Source of the DNA: Polaribacter sp. Hel1_33_78
GTDB lineage: Bacteria > Bacteroidota > Bacteroidia > Flavobacteriales > Flavobacteriaceae
Direction: 5' to 3'
Length of the DNA stretch: 40,323 nucleotides
Assembly: GCF_900106075.1 (NCBI RefSeq)
Contig: NZ_LT629794.1
Span: forward strand, 3,187,501 to 3,227,823
A model generated the notes under the pieces. That model was not told the origin of the DNA. It did no database searches and saw only the letters and a list, made by a program, of their open reading frames with translations. Position numbers and translations under genes: made by a program. This document shows, piece after piece, positions 7,451 through 17,003 of the stretch. Numbering within the stretch: the stretch's first letter is position 1; each line of letters opens with the position of its first letter.

Positions 7451-9859
7451 ATGATAGAGAATAAAGAATTAGAACTTGCCTTAAACTTTATAGAAAAAAC
7501 AGATAGAAACCTGTTTATCACAGGAAAAGCAGGTACAGGAAAAACTACTTTTCTACATCAAATTAAAAAAGAATCTTTAAAAAGAATGGTTATTGTGGCA
7601 CCTACAGGTGTTGCAGCAATCAATGCAAAAGGCGTAACGATTCATTCATTTTTTCAAATGCCTTTTGGACCAATTTTACCCAATCAAATTGCAAATACTT
7701 CTAATCAACAACGTAAGTTTTCGAAAACTAAAATTGATATTATAAAATCCTTAGATTTAGTAATTATTGATGAAATTTCTATGGTGCGAGCCGATTTATT
7801 GGATGGTATCGATCAAGTGCTGCGTCGTTATAAAAACCGAAACAAAGTATTTGGTGGCGCCCAAGTTTTAATGATTGGTGATTTACAGCAATTAGCACCT
7901 GTTGTAAAACCCAATGAGTGGAGTTTACTGCAGCAACATTACAATACCGTTTATTTTTTTAGCAGTAAAGCCTATCAAGAAGCCAATGTAGTTTCTATTG
8001 AGTTGAAGCATATTTACCGTCAGAAAAACGAAGATTTTATCACTATTTTAAATGAAATTAGAAATGATGATTTATCAGAAAAATCTGCCAAAATTTTAAA
8101 TGAACGCTACAACCCTACTTTTTCTCCAAGTAAAGAAGAAGGATATATCACCCTTACAACTCATAACAGAAGAGCCAACTTAATCAACGATTCTGAATTA
8201 AATAAACTAAAGACCAAAAGCTGTTTTTTTAAAGCCGAAATTTCTGGTAAATTCAATGAAAACGCTTTTCCTAATGATGAAAATTTAGCCCTAAAAATAG
8301 GGTCTCAAGTGATGTTTATCAAAAATGATTCCTCCTTAGAAAAAAGATATTATAATGGTAAAATAGGAGTTATCACAGATATTTCAAAAGAAACTGTAAC
8401 CGTGCAGTGTGCCAATGAAATTGACGAAATTGTTGCCGAAAAAGAACTATGGGATAATATTAATTATTCTATTAATGAGGAAACCAAAGAGTTAAAAGAA
8501 GATATTGTTGGTTCTTTTAAACAAATCCCCTTGCGTTTGGCTTGGGCAATTACCATTCATAAAAGTCAGGGTTTAACATTTGACCGAGCGGTAATTGATG
8601 CGGAAGCTTCTTTTGCGCATGGTCAAACATATGTGGCTTTAAGTAGGTGTACTTCCCTAGAAGGCTTGGTTTTAAAAACACCGATTTCTAGCAACGCCAT
8701 CATCAATGATAAAACAGTTAGTACTTTTAATGAAACTGTGGAAGAGAATCATCCTGATGAGACTATTTTAAATGAATCTGAAAAAAATTTTCAGCTAAAT
8801 TTAATTTCAGAATTATTTGATTATCAACCACTTTTGTATCCAATATCAAGATTAATAGATATCTATTACAAGAATAGAACAAGTATTAAAGGGGATGTTA
8901 TAGACCACTTACAAACTATTAAAGATGATGGAGTTGTCGCTTTAATGAAAGTTTCTAATGGATTTAAAAACCAATTAAATGCAATTTCAGAAGATTCTAT
9001 TCTTCCGGAAAATAGTTCTCAAATTCAAGAACGTTTTATAAAGGCTTTAAATTATTTTGTAACTCAAACAAAAGGTAATATTCTAAATCCTTTAAATGCT
9101 ATTTCATTTTCAACTGATAACAAAGCTGTTAAAAAAGATTTTACGAAGCAATTTGATTCCTTGCAAGAAAAGTTATTAGAAAAACTTTTTTCACTTCAAA
9201 AAATGACGAATGGTTTTAAAGTTCAAGAATATTTAAAAGTAAGAGCCAAAGCCATTTTACAAAAATCAGAACCGACTAAAAAGAAAAAAGTAGTTTCTAA
9301 ACGTGACCCAATTTTAGCGATAAAATTACGTGAGTTAAGAGATGGAATTTCTAAAGATTTAGGTATTCCGCACTTTCAGATTTTTACGCAAGAAACCTTA
9401 TATGCAATGTGTGATGAATTGCCAAGAACTGAAAATGCCTTATTAAAAATTGCTGGAATGGGTAAAATTCGTGTTTCTAAATACGGAGAAGAAATATTAG
9501 AAGCTATTGAAGGGTATTGTAAAGAAAACGGAATTAATAAATTCAACGAACAAAAAAAAGAAGATAAAAAACCAACGAAACAAATTACTTTTGAGTTGTT
9601 TACATCGGGTCTTTCTATAAAAGAAATTGCCAAAGAAAGAAGTTTAACTGTTGGCACAATTGAAAATCATTTAGCGAATTATATTACTTCTGGAGATATT
9701 GATGTTTTAGAATTGATTGAACTAAACCGTTACAAAAAAATACTACATGAAATTGAAGAAGCTGGTGATGTAAAAGGCTTAGCTTCTCTTAAAGAAAAGG
9801 TAGACCCAAGTATTACTTATATGGAATTAAAAATGGTTTTAATGTCTATGGAAAGTTAA
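7451..9859 (+). CDS. PIF1/RecD-like helicase with HRDC and C-terminal helix-turn-helix
   Basis: Superfamily 1 DNA helicase of the PIF1/Dda type, expected to unwind DNA in replication or repair. The 802-aa protein starts with Walker A GKAGTGKTT at 25-33, then the PIF1-type APTGVAA and HSFF motifs, Walker B-like IIDEISMV and GDLQQLAPV. The SF1 C-terminal motifs TIHKSQGLTFD and YVALSRC follow. Residues about 615-690 form an HRDC domain (LRELRDGISKDLGIP, GMGKIRVSKYG), and the last 100 residues form a helix-turn-helix like HTH_40. This architecture is widespread in Bacteroidota. The gene stands alone, with 67 nt between the end of the DUF2200 reading frame and its start. Confidence 0.9.
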   Translation: MIENKELELALNFIEKTDRNLFITGKAGTGKTTFLHQIKKESLKRMVIVAPTGVAAINAKGVTIHSFFQMPFGPILPNQIANTSNQQRKFSKTKIDIIKSLDLVIIDEISMVRADLLDGIDQVLRRYKNRNKVFGGAQVLMIGDLQQLAPVVKPNEWSLLQQHYNTVYFFSSKAYQEANVVSIELKHIYRQKNEDFITILNEIRNDDLSEKSAKILNERYNPTFSPSKEEGYITLTTHNRRANLINDSELNKLKTKSCFFKAEISGKFNENAFPNDENLALKIGSQVMFIKNDSSLEKRYYNGKIGVITDISKETVTVQCANEIDEIVAEKELWDNINYSINEETKELKEDIVGSFKQIPLRLAWAITIHKSQGLTFDRAVIDAEASFAHGQTYVALSRCTSLEGLVLKTPISSNAIINDKTVSTFNETVEENHPDETILNESEKNFQLNLISELFDYQPLLYPISRLIDIYYKNRTSIKGDVIDHLQTIKDDGVVALMKVSNGFKNQLNAISEDSILPENSSQIQERFIKALNYFVTQTKGNILNPLNAISFSTDNKAVKKDFTKQFDSLQEKLLEKLFSLQKMTNGFKVQEYLKVRAKAILQKSEPTKKKKVVSKRDPILAIKLRELRDGISKDLGIPHFQIFTQETLYAMCDELPRTENALLKIAGMGKIRVSKYGEEILEAIEGYCKENGINKFNEQKKEDKKPTKQITFELFTSGLSIKEIAKERSLTVGTIENHLANYITSGDIDVLELIELNRYKKILHEIEEAGDVKGLASLKEKVDPSITYMELKMVLMSMES

Positions 9860-9895
9860 TTTATATAATTTTTCCACAAGTAGAACTCTGGATTT

Positions 9896-9912
9896 CACTA
9901 TTACTAATAGTG
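9896..9912. other. small hairpin between convergent genes
   Basis: CACTATT (9896-9902) and AATAGTG (9906-9912) form a 7-bp stem with a 3-nt loop between the helicase gene and recJ. No T-run follows on either strand, so a terminator role is uncertain. Confidence 0.3.
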
Positions 9913-9938
9913 GTTTAGGCATTAAAAGACATAGAAAA

Positions 9939-11624
9939 TTACTTTAAATCTTTCAACAGCAATTGCACAGATTTATGACCATTCCATTCATTTTCGTCTA
10001 ACGCGTAAACAATATCGAAATCATTTTGTACAATGGCCATTTTATTCCCTAAGTTAAAACCAATAGCGTTGTAGGTTTTTTTATTGTCCCCTTGAAAAAC
10101 ATTCAGTTTTAAATGTGTTTTATCTGCACCAACTTGTTTTCCAAAACCATTATCTCTAACACAGATAGATTTGAAAATAGGTTTCATGTTCAAGGGCCCA
10201 AAAGGTGCCATTTGCTCAATAATTCTAAAAAACTTAGGGGTAATTTCAGATAAATCTATTTCTGCATCTACAGAAATCTGTGGAGTTAATAATTTTTTAT
10301 CAATAGTTCGTTCAACAACTTCTTCAAACTTGTTTTTGAAATTGGTGTAATTTTCTGGCAGTAAAGTTAATCCCGCAGCATATTTATGTCCGCCAAATTG
10401 TTCTATAAATTCTTCACATTCTTGAAGTGCGTTATAGACATCAAACCCTTTAACAGAACGCGCAGAAGCGGCTAATTTGTCGCCACTTTTTGTAAATACC
10501 AAAGTAGGTCTGTAGTATTTTTCGATTAATCTAGAAGCTACAATTCCAATAACCCCTTTGTGCCAATCTTCTTGATAAACAACAGAAGTACATCCATTCT
10601 CTTCCTCATTATCATTAATTTGAATTAGGGCTTGATCTGTAATTTTTTTATCCAAATCTTTTCTGTCTGCATTAAAAATTTCTATGGCAGCTGCAAATTC
10701 AATAGCAGCCTCAAAATCCATTTCAGTTAAGAGCTCCACCGCATAATTCCCGTGTTTGATTCTTCCTGCAGCGTTAATTCTTGGTGCAATTATAAAAACA
10801 ACATCTGTTATCGTAAGTTCAGTCTTTTTAGTCTGCTGAATGAGTGCTTTAATTCCGTTTCTTGGATGCTGATTAATCACTTGTAAACCAAAAAATGCAA
10901 GCACTCTATTTTCTCCATTCATCGGCACAATATCTGCAGCAATGGCAGTCGCGACCAAATCTAAATAAGGCACAAAATCTTCAATGGTTTGATTTCTTGA
11001 AACTCCTAAAGCCTGAATTAATTTAAAACCAACTCCACAGCCACATAATTCGTCAAAAGGATAATTACAATCTTCTCGTTTTGGATTTAAAACCGCCACA
11101 GCTTTTGGTATTTCTGTTCCTGGTTTATGATGATCGCAAATAATAAAGTCTATATTTCTTTCCGTTGCATACGCTACTTTTTCAATCGCTTTTATTCCAC
11201 AATCTAAAGCAATGATAAGAGAGAAATCATTGTCATTGGCAAAATCGATTCCCGTATAAGAAATCCCATAACCTTCTGCATATCTGTCTGGAATGTAGGT
11301 TGCAATATTTGGATAAATTGTTCTTAAATAAGAGGAAACTAAAGAAACAGCGGTAGTGCCATCCACATCATAATCGCCATAAATCAAAATATTTTCATTC
11401 TTAGAAATGGCCGCTTCAATTCGCGCTACCGCAACATCCATATCCTTCATTAAAAAAGGGTTATGAATTTCATCTAAACTGGGGCGAAAGAATTTTTTTG
11501 CATCCTCAAATGTTTCAATATTTCTTTGACAAAGAATTGACGCTATAGTTGTGTCAACTTGAAGTTCTTTGGCTAAATTATGTACTTTTTCTTTTTCGGG
11601 TTGTGGCTTTAACGTCCATCTCAT
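9939..11624 (-). CDS. recJ: single-stranded-DNA exonuclease RecJ
   Basis: 5'-3' single-strand-specific DNA exonuclease of recombination and mismatch or base-excision repair. I place the start at 11624 (MRWTLKP), the usual beginning in this family, rather than an upstream in-frame ATG that would overlap the osmC-like gene. This gives 561 aa. DHH-family metal motifs are present: DYDVDG near residues 84-89, LDCG, and CDHHKPG with DHH at 164-166. The DHHA1 domain has GGHKYAAG from about 411, and an OB-like C-terminal domain follows. The osmC-like gene ends 28 nt upstream on the same strand, so the two are probably co-transcribed. Confidence 0.94.
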   Translation of the reverse strand: MRWTLKPQPEKEKVHNLAKELQVDTTIASILCQRNIETFEDAKKFFRPSLDEIHNPFLMKDMDVAVARIEAAISKNENILIYGDYDVDGTTAVSLVSSYLRTIYPNIATYIPDRYAEGYGISYTGIDFANDNDFSLIIALDCGIKAIEKVAYATERNIDFIICDHHKPGTEIPKAVAVLNPKREDCNYPFDELCGCGVGFKLIQALGVSRNQTIEDFVPYLDLVATAIAADIVPMNGENRVLAFFGLQVINQHPRNGIKALIQQTKKTELTITDVVFIIAPRINAAGRIKHGNYAVELLTEMDFEAAIEFAAAIEIFNADRKDLDKKITDQALIQINDNEEENGCTSVVYQEDWHKGVIGIVASRLIEKYYRPTLVFTKSGDKLAASARSVKGFDVYNALQECEEFIEQFGGHKYAAGLTLLPENYTNFKNKFEEVVERTIDKKLLTPQISVDAEIDLSEITPKFFRIIEQMAPFGPLNMKPIFKSICVRDNGFGKQVGADKTHLKLNVFQGDNKKTYNAIGFNLGNKMAIVQNDFDIVYALDENEWNGHKSVQLLLKDLK

Positions 11625-11652
11625 AGCAATTTTTTTGGCGTTTAGTTCCGTT

Positions 11653-12078
11653 TTATATGTTGTGTAAATGAATTTCAATTTCTACATCAGAGAACTGTCT
11701 AAACATTTCCATAACTCCACAGTATTTTGTAACTGATAAATTTACAGCTTTTTGAATTTTTTCTGGTTGTAATTCGCTGTCTGTGAAATGATAATCTACT
11801 TTTACTTTGTTGTAAAACTTAGGATGTTCGTCTGTTAATTCTGCTGTAACCTCTATTTTAAAATCAGCAACTTCTGCACGCATTTTTTCTAACAATGAAA
11901 CTACATCTAAACCAGAGCAGCCAGCTAAAGAAGATAGCATTAAGGCTTTTGGCGCAAAACCAATCACATCTCCATTATCTTGAGATTTATCAAACATCGT
12001 AAATGAATGCCCGCTAGGATTATCACTCTCAAACTGTGACTTTTGTATCCATTTGGTCATAATTATATTCTTCTCCAT
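11653..12078 (-). CDS. OsmC/Ohr family peroxidase-like protein
   Basis: OsmC-fold protein, a family whose members reduce organic hydroperoxides with a reactive Cys pair. The 141-aa sequence has the two expected cysteines, C54 in LAGCSGLDV and C120 in TKYCGVMEMF. It belongs to the general OsmC group (YhfA-like) rather than clear Ohr. Substrate is not readable from the sequence. A second ATG seven codons in (12060) is an alternative start. A -7 box TATTTTTG lies at 12125-12132. RecJ follows 28 nt downstream. Confidence 0.85.
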   Translation of the reverse strand: MEKNIIMTKWIQKSQFESDNPSGHSFTMFDKSQDNGDVIGFAPKALMLSSLAGCSGLDVVSLLEKMRAEVADFKIEVTAELTDEHPKFYNKVKVDYHFTDSELQPEKIQKAVNLSVTKYCGVMEMFRQFSDVEIEIHLHNI

Positions 12079-12436
12079 CTTTTATGTTTTTTTTAAAATT
12101 GAATTCTTAAATTGAGCTTTCTAACAAAAATAAGAAAACACAAACGAAGAAGATGTTAAAATGAATAAATCTCATCAAATTAAAATAAGATTGTGAATAC
12201 TCATTTTTTTTTGTTAATGACTTTATACTGTTTATCACGAATAGATATGACACATCAGTTTTCACTAAAAATAAGTAAACATTTTATATAGAAAGGGCAA
12301 TTAATATTGTGTCCGATTTTAAAAGATCCAAATCATGTGATACAAATATCGAAAAATTTTTATTCGATTCCCATAGTGATCTCAATAGTTCGACCAGATA
12401 AAAAATAAATTATTTAATTCAATAACTAAAAAAAAC
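12079..12436. other. intergenic stretch between divergent genes
   Basis: About 360 AT-rich nt between the osmC-like gene and the AhpD-like gene. It holds the candidate osmC -7 box at 12125-12132 (minus strand). I see no gene, RNA or repeat in the rest, and no clear promoter for the plus-strand gene. Confidence 0.5.
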
Positions 12437-13039
12437 ATGGCATTAGTAACACCGTTATTAGCAGAACACGATTTAGAAACAAAAAAATTAGCAGAATTTT
12501 TTAATGAAACTTTAGGCTTTTGTCCAAATTCAGTTTTAACAATGCAAAGAAGGCCGGCCATTTCTAAAGCTTTTATCAATTTGAATAAAGCTGTAATGGC
12601 AAATGAAGGACGTGTTACATCGGCTTTAAAAAGAATGATTGCTTGGGTTTCTAGCAACGCCACTGGATGTAGATATTGCCAAGCGCATGCAATTAGAGCT
12701 GCAGAACGTTACGGAGCGGAACAAGAACAATTAGATAATATTTGGGAATACAAAACTCACAAAGCTTTTTCTGATGCAGAAAGAGCAGCTCTAGATTTTT
12801 CTTTAGCAGCCTCTATGGTTCCAAATGCTGTTAATGCAGACATCAAAAAAGAATTATATAAATATTGGAACGAAGGTGAAATTGTAGAAATCTTAGGAGT
12901 AATTTCTCTCTTTGGGTATTTAAATAGATGGAATGATTCTATGGGAACAACTCTTGAAGAAGACGCTATAGGCAGTGGAAATCAGTTTTTAGGAAAACAT
13001 GGCTTTGAAGTTGGAAAACATGATGGTTCTGATTACTAA
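12437..13039 (+). CDS. AhpD-like carboxymuconolactone decarboxylase family protein
   Basis: Alkylhydroperoxidase D-like protein of the carboxymuconolactone decarboxylase fold, about 200 aa. The redox motif CRYCQAH is at C78-C81-H84, preceded by an all-helical N-terminal half. Such proteins are usually annotated as peroxidase-related enzymes, but the physiological substrate is unknown. It is a single gene with its own terminator at 13087-13107. It diverges from the osmC-like gene, so two possible peroxide-defence genes lie back to back; shared control is inference. Confidence 0.85.
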   Translation: MALVTPLLAEHDLETKKLAEFFNETLGFCPNSVLTMQRRPAISKAFINLNKAVMANEGRVTSALKRMIAWVSSNATGCRYCQAHAIRAAERYGAEQEQLDNIWEYKTHKAFSDAERAALDFSLAASMVPNAVNADIKKELYKYWNEGEIVEILGVISLFGYLNRWNDSMGTTLEEDAIGSGNQFLGKHGFEVGKHDGSDY

Positions 13040-13086
13040 ACCTAAAATTCAACGATTAAACGGCATCATTTATCCTGATTTTATTT

Positions 13087-13107
13087 CAGCAATTGATGCT
13101 GTTTTTT
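13087..13107 (+). terminator. terminator of the AhpD-like gene
   Basis: CAGCA (13087-13091) pairs with TGCTG (13097-13101), followed by six T. It overlaps the stop codon of the convergent M28 peptidase gene. Confidence 0.6.
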
Positions 13108-14833
13108 AGTTCTTTTTCTGAAGTTCTTTTATAATTACTGATGAAATAGAATCTATTAATTTTTGAGATTTTTCAATATCATTATTGATGACTTTTTCAT
13201 CCGAAAATAACCCTGAAGTTGTTGTAAAAGATTTTTGATACCAATCTTTCCAAGCAGTAATAATTTCTATTTGTGTAGATAAAGAATCTCCATTATTTAT
13301 GGCAATTTTACTCTGTTTAAATTCTTTATTTAAACGACTTACCGCAGCTGTTTCTAAATTTAATAAAATTGATTTCGCAACCTTTTTATCAGCATTTAAC
13401 AAAGTATAAGCAGCTATTAATGCGGTTGTACCTACATTCTTCAAAGTAGTTTTAGAAACTTTATCAATTCTATCATTATCCGTATGATAAAACTGATCTG
13501 TAAAATGCCAAAACAAAACACTAGGTATGTTTTGTCTTAAAAAAGGAACATGATCACTTCCTCCTTCAAATGGATTTGTGCCTACAATCCAATTTGCTCT
13601 TTTACCTTGTTGTTTAAATTTATCAATTAGAAAATCATTTAAATAATGAGGTTTCATTTGCTCTAATTTCATTTTAGAACCTCCCCATTCTGTGTGCTTA
13701 TCATTGCCACGAGTCCAAATTGCACTTGGATCCGGCATTTTTTCAATCAAAAAAGTTCCTCCAGTTTTTTCAGTGTCTTCGCCAACCATATCCAAAGAAA
13801 TTCCCCAATTAATGTATTTCGCTCTAATAGAATCTTCTTGCACATATCTTTGTGTCGATATAATTTCATCGCCCCATAAAAAAGTTAAGGTTCGTTTTGG
13901 TTCATATTGTTGTTGTCTGATAAATTTTGCGGTTAATGAAGCCATTTCTAATGCTACTCCAACACCTGTTGCATTGTCATTAGCACCAGGTTCTTGGATA
14001 TGAGCGCTAAAAACTAACCGTTCTTCTGGCATTTCACTCCCTTTAATATCAGCAACAATTGTTAATTCTTCTGAAGAATAAATATTAGTTTTAACACGAA
14101 CTTTTAAGGTTGTTTTCCCCTTCTCTAAAGATGCTTTTAACCGTTCTTTCGCAGCGAAAGACATTGCAATTGCCCAAGATTTATTTACAGTATCTAAAGG
14201 AATTGAACGAAACTGAATTGATGTTGTATTTTTTTCGGGTTGTAAATAAGAAGGATTATTATACGTTATAATTCCTACTGCCTTACCCTCAATAATCGCA
14301 GATTTGTATATACCATAAGGACTTGTTTCTGCAAAAACTATTTTCCCTTTTACATCTAAATCTGCAATTTTTTCGAGATCACGTACATAAATAACTTCAG
14401 CAGAAACTCCATCTTTTGGTGTGCTATACGAATTTAAAGCAATCATATTTCTGTTAGTGGCATGTTGCAGTAAAGTGTCATTTTTACCCTCAATTTTCAC
14501 AATTGCATTTACCGACTCCCAAGTTGGGTTTTTAAGCGGACGCTTTTCAATTCTGTAGGTTAAAATATCATTTTCTGTTGCATTTTCTTCTAAAACAAAA
14601 CCTGATTTTTCGAGTTCTTCAGCAATCTTATAAATGCTTTTATTAAAACCAGTATTACCCACAACCCTCCAATATTTTTCAACAAAAGAAGCAGTGTTAA
14701 AAGCTAAATCACCGGTAAACTCATTATTGATAATATCTGCAACATTAGATGAGGATAATACTGTAATACTAGCATTTTTGCAATTGATAAATAAGATAGA
14801 TATCAATAAAAAAAGAATTAATTTTTTGAACAT
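13106..14833 (-). CDS. M28 family metallopeptidase, predicted lipoprotein
   Basis: Zinc-dependent aminopeptidase-type enzyme. I place the start at 14833, because MFKKLILFLLISILFINC then forms a complete lipoprotein signal with lipobox Cys 18; an upstream in-frame ATG would add 29 residues before it. The mature protein is expected to be lipid-anchored to a membrane outside the cytoplasm. A PA-like insert fills about residues 110-250. The likely Zn ligands are H278 and D286 (AHIQEPGANDNATG), E323, D349 (SLDMVGED) and H450 (QFYHTDND). The usual EE general-base pair reads D322-E323, so the general base would be Asp here. It is a single gene convergent with the AhpD-like gene. Confidence 0.88.
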   Translation of the reverse strand: MFKKLILFLLISILFINCKNASITVLSSSNVADIINNEFTGDLAFNTASFVEKYWRVVGNTGFNKSIYKIAEELEKSGFVLEENATENDILTYRIEKRPLKNPTWESVNAIVKIEGKNDTLLQHATNRNMIALNSYSTPKDGVSAEVIYVRDLEKIADLDVKGKIVFAETSPYGIYKSAIIEGKAVGIITYNNPSYLQPEKNTTSIQFRSIPLDTVNKSWAIAMSFAAKERLKASLEKGKTTLKVRVKTNIYSSEELTIVADIKGSEMPEERLVFSAHIQEPGANDNATGVGVALEMASLTAKFIRQQQYEPKRTLTFLWGDEIISTQRYVQEDSIRAKYINWGISLDMVGEDTEKTGGTFLIEKMPDPSAIWTRGNDKHTEWGGSKMKLEQMKPHYLNDFLIDKFKQQGKRANWIVGTNPFEGGSDHVPFLRQNIPSVLFWHFTDQFYHTDNDRIDKVSKTTLKNVGTTALIAAYTLLNADKKVAKSILLNLETAAVSRLNKEFKQSKIAINNGDSLSTQIEIITAWKDWYQKSFTTTSGLFSDEKVINNDIEKSQKLIDSISSVIIKELQKKN

Positions 14834-15314
14834 GACTTCGTATTTTGAGATACTAAAAATAGCTCTTTTAGCTGATAATGTTAGCTTCTGTTTTTTAATA
14901 AAATTATCTGTAAAGCTCAATCAATAAAATAATGTTTTTATTGAATATTAAAATACTACTCTTCTTGAAGCATTGCACTTAATAGTAAGTTTTTAGTAAG
15001 CTGATAAACCTACAAAATATAATGTGATTTAATTATCTTCTGGGTATCTTAATAATCCATAAAATTAAGTCCCCCATAAAAAACCTTCAGCATCAGCGCT
15101 ATCTGCCATTTAATATTAACAGGTTGAAATACTGTTTTACTAACATAAAGACAACTGTCTGCATTATGGTCGTCAAAAACATTATAAAGTCGAATGAAAA
15201 ATTACACAAAACATATTGGAAAGTATTAATATTTTGTAAGACTACCAATTTAAAGGAATTATAGCTTCTTTAGCAAATGAAACTTTTGAATTTAAATTAT
15301 TAAGAAAAAAATAA
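14834..15314. other. intergenic stretch without a recognisable gene
   Basis: About 480 nt between the M28 peptidase start and the end of the LytTR regulator. All frames are broken by stops. A minus-strand frame near 15070-15110 (ADSADAEGFLWG) is too short to call. I see no terminator with a T-run. Confidence 0.5.
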
Positions 15315-16016
15315 CTAGAGACGATTTAATTTTCTAATTAATTCACTTTTAAGAGATCTACTTATAGGAACAATATCTTGTTTCACCAAAACAGTGTTAT
15401 CCTCAATATCAACTATTTCTGAAAAATTTATGACGAATGACCTATGCACTCTAAAAAACATATTTGAAGGAAGTTTATCCTCTATCTTTTTTAAAGTTGA
15501 GTGTACCAAGTAATTTTTTATGCTTGTTTTAATATTTATATAATCGCCTTTTGCTTCAATTAAATAAATACTAGGTATATTAATTTTTACCAATCTTTTA
15601 TCTACGTTTACATAGATGTAATCTGATACTTTTTTTGATTCTAAAGAAGCATTTTCTTCTTCAATTGAAAAGATTTTTAATTTTTCTAAAGATTTATTAA
15701 ACCTTTCTTTTGATATTGGTTTCACTAAATAATCTATGACACTTTTATATTCAAAGGCTTCTAAAGCAAGGTTTTTGTCTGAAGTTGTTAAGATTATTTT
15801 GGGTGGATTTTTTAAAGTCTGAATAAAATCAAAACCAGAAAAAGTAGGCATATGAATATCTAAATAAACCAAATCTACAGTATTGCTATTTAAATATTTT
15901 ATTGCATTTATAGCTGAAGAAAACTCCGCTAAAACATTAATTCACTCCGATTTTTCACAAAGCTGACTTATAATTAATCTAGCAGTTGCATCATCATCGA
16001 TTATAATACAATTCAT
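15315..16016 (-). pseudogene. LytTR response regulator with in-frame UGA at codon 25
   Basis: Two-component response regulator with a receiver domain and a LytTR DNA-binding domain (233 codons). The start at 16014-16016 gives MNCIIIDDD with the acidic pocket at residues 7-9. The phospho-acceptor is D53 in YLDIHMP and the conserved Lys is in YLVKPI. The LytTR domain covers about residues 130-233 (YINIKTSIKNYLVHSTLKK, FRVHRSFVIN). Codon 25 is TGA (15942-15944), and the frame continues without shift on both sides (LCEKSE, stop, INVLAEF). As written, full-length protein cannot be made; an internal ATG at 15872 would lack the acidic pocket and, with it, D53. It follows the Hpt gene by 17 nt, so the two should form a phosphorelay pair. 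Confidence 0.85.
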
Positions 16017-16033
16017 AATATTAGCAATATTAT

Positions 16034-16351
16034 TTAAGGGTATAAATATACATGAATTTTGTTTAAAATTTCTAAAAAACTATGATGAAGTGTAGTATTT
16101 CCAATTTTTAATGCTTTTTCAAATTCTGATGCTTTTATTAAGGCTTTTTCTAACCCTAATAGGCCTATTTTATGCTTTATTTTATGCACATTATGAGCTG
16201 CTTCTTTGTACTTTTTTAATGAGAAGTTTGTTTTAAATAAATTTACCTCTTCTCGAAATTCTGTTTTTATAATTTCCAAAATACTATTTTGAAATGCTTC
16301 ATCATCTCCGGCAATTTCTATAATAAAAGATAAGTTAGGTTTCTCCATCAT
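16034..16351 (-). CDS. Hpt domain protein (histidine phosphotransfer)
   Basis: A 105-aa stand-alone histidine phosphotransfer protein, expected to relay phosphate between a hybrid sensor kinase and a response regulator in the cytoplasm. The helical bundle contains AAHNVHKIKHKIG, where H56 aligns with the phospho-His of the usual HxxK motif; the usual Gly after the Lys is His here. The LytTR regulator follows 17 nt downstream. No sensor kinase is nearby. ATG 16348 is an alternative start one codon in. Confidence 0.82.
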   Translation of the reverse strand: MMEKPNLSFIIEIAGDDEAFQNSILEIIKTEFREEVNLFKTNFSLKKYKEAAHNVHKIKHKIGLLGLEKALIKASEFEKALKIGNTTLHHSFLEILNKIHVYLYP

Positions 16352-16464
16352 TAATTAGTAATTTAAAGAAAATGAATTAAAAAAATGAAATAAATATGTT
16401 TACTGGTTAAGTTGTTTCTAAAGATCTTTAAAGAGTAACTTTTTAATGGATAAATGATTTTTTA

Positions 16465-16914
16465 TCAAATATGTATCTGCCTATCAATTTGTTGGTCTAA
16501 TGAAATAAAAGTTTCGGTTCTTGAGACTCCTTTGATATTTTGAATATCTTTATTTAAAAGATGCATTAAATCTTCATTGTTCTTGCATAAAATCTTTATA
16601 AAAATTGCGTAATTACCAGTTGTATAATGACTTTCTATAACCTCAGGAATATCTTTTAATCTTTTTATTGCTGAAGAATATAAACTAGAAGAATCTAAAA
16701 AAACACCAACAAAAGCTGTTGTTGTATACCCTAATGATTTAGGGTTTAGAACCATTCTATAACCATCAATTAATTGAGATTTTTCTAACTTTCTTAGACG
16801 TTGATGAATAGCTGCTCCAGAAATACCAACTTCTCTAGCAATACTTAACACAGGTGTTCTGGCGTCTTTTACTAATCTTTTTATAATAATTTTATCAATC
16901 CCATCAATTTTCAT
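16465..16914 (-). CDS. Lrp/AsnC family transcriptional regulator
   Basis: A 149-aa feast/famine regulator. The N-terminal winged helix-turn-helix covers about residues 1-60 (DKIIIKRLVKDAR, ISGAAIHQRLRKLEKSQLI), followed by a RAM/ligand-binding domain (YTTTAFVGVFL, TTGNYAIFIKI). The effector, probably an amino acid, cannot be told from sequence. It stands alone on the minus strand after the terminator of the accC operon. Confidence 0.93.
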   Translation of the reverse strand: MKIDGIDKIIIKRLVKDARTPVLSIAREVGISGAAIHQRLRKLEKSQLIDGYRMVLNPKSLGYTTTAFVGVFLDSSSLYSSAIKRLKDIPEVIESHYTTGNYAIFIKILCKNNEDLMHLLNKDIQNIKGVSRTETFISLDQQIDRQIHI

Positions 16915-16940
16915 TCTAAAAATATTTAAGGTAAAGATAA

Positions 16941-16981
16941 AAAAATAGAGAATACAAAAGTGTATTCTCTATTTTTAATAT
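16941..16981 (-). terminator. terminator of the fabH-accB-accC operon
   Basis: A perfect 16-bp stem (16941-16956 with 16961-16976) closes a 4-nt loop and ends in T residues on the minus strand. Because the outer stem is A/T-rich it could also work on the other strand, but only the minus strand has a gene ending here. Confidence 0.9.
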
Positions 16982-17003
16982 AGTATTGATACTAGACTCT
17001 AAT

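Noticed and set aside
15070..15110. Minus-strand short frame with ADSADAEGFLWG
   Set aside because: Fewer than 20 codons before a stop and no family recognised.
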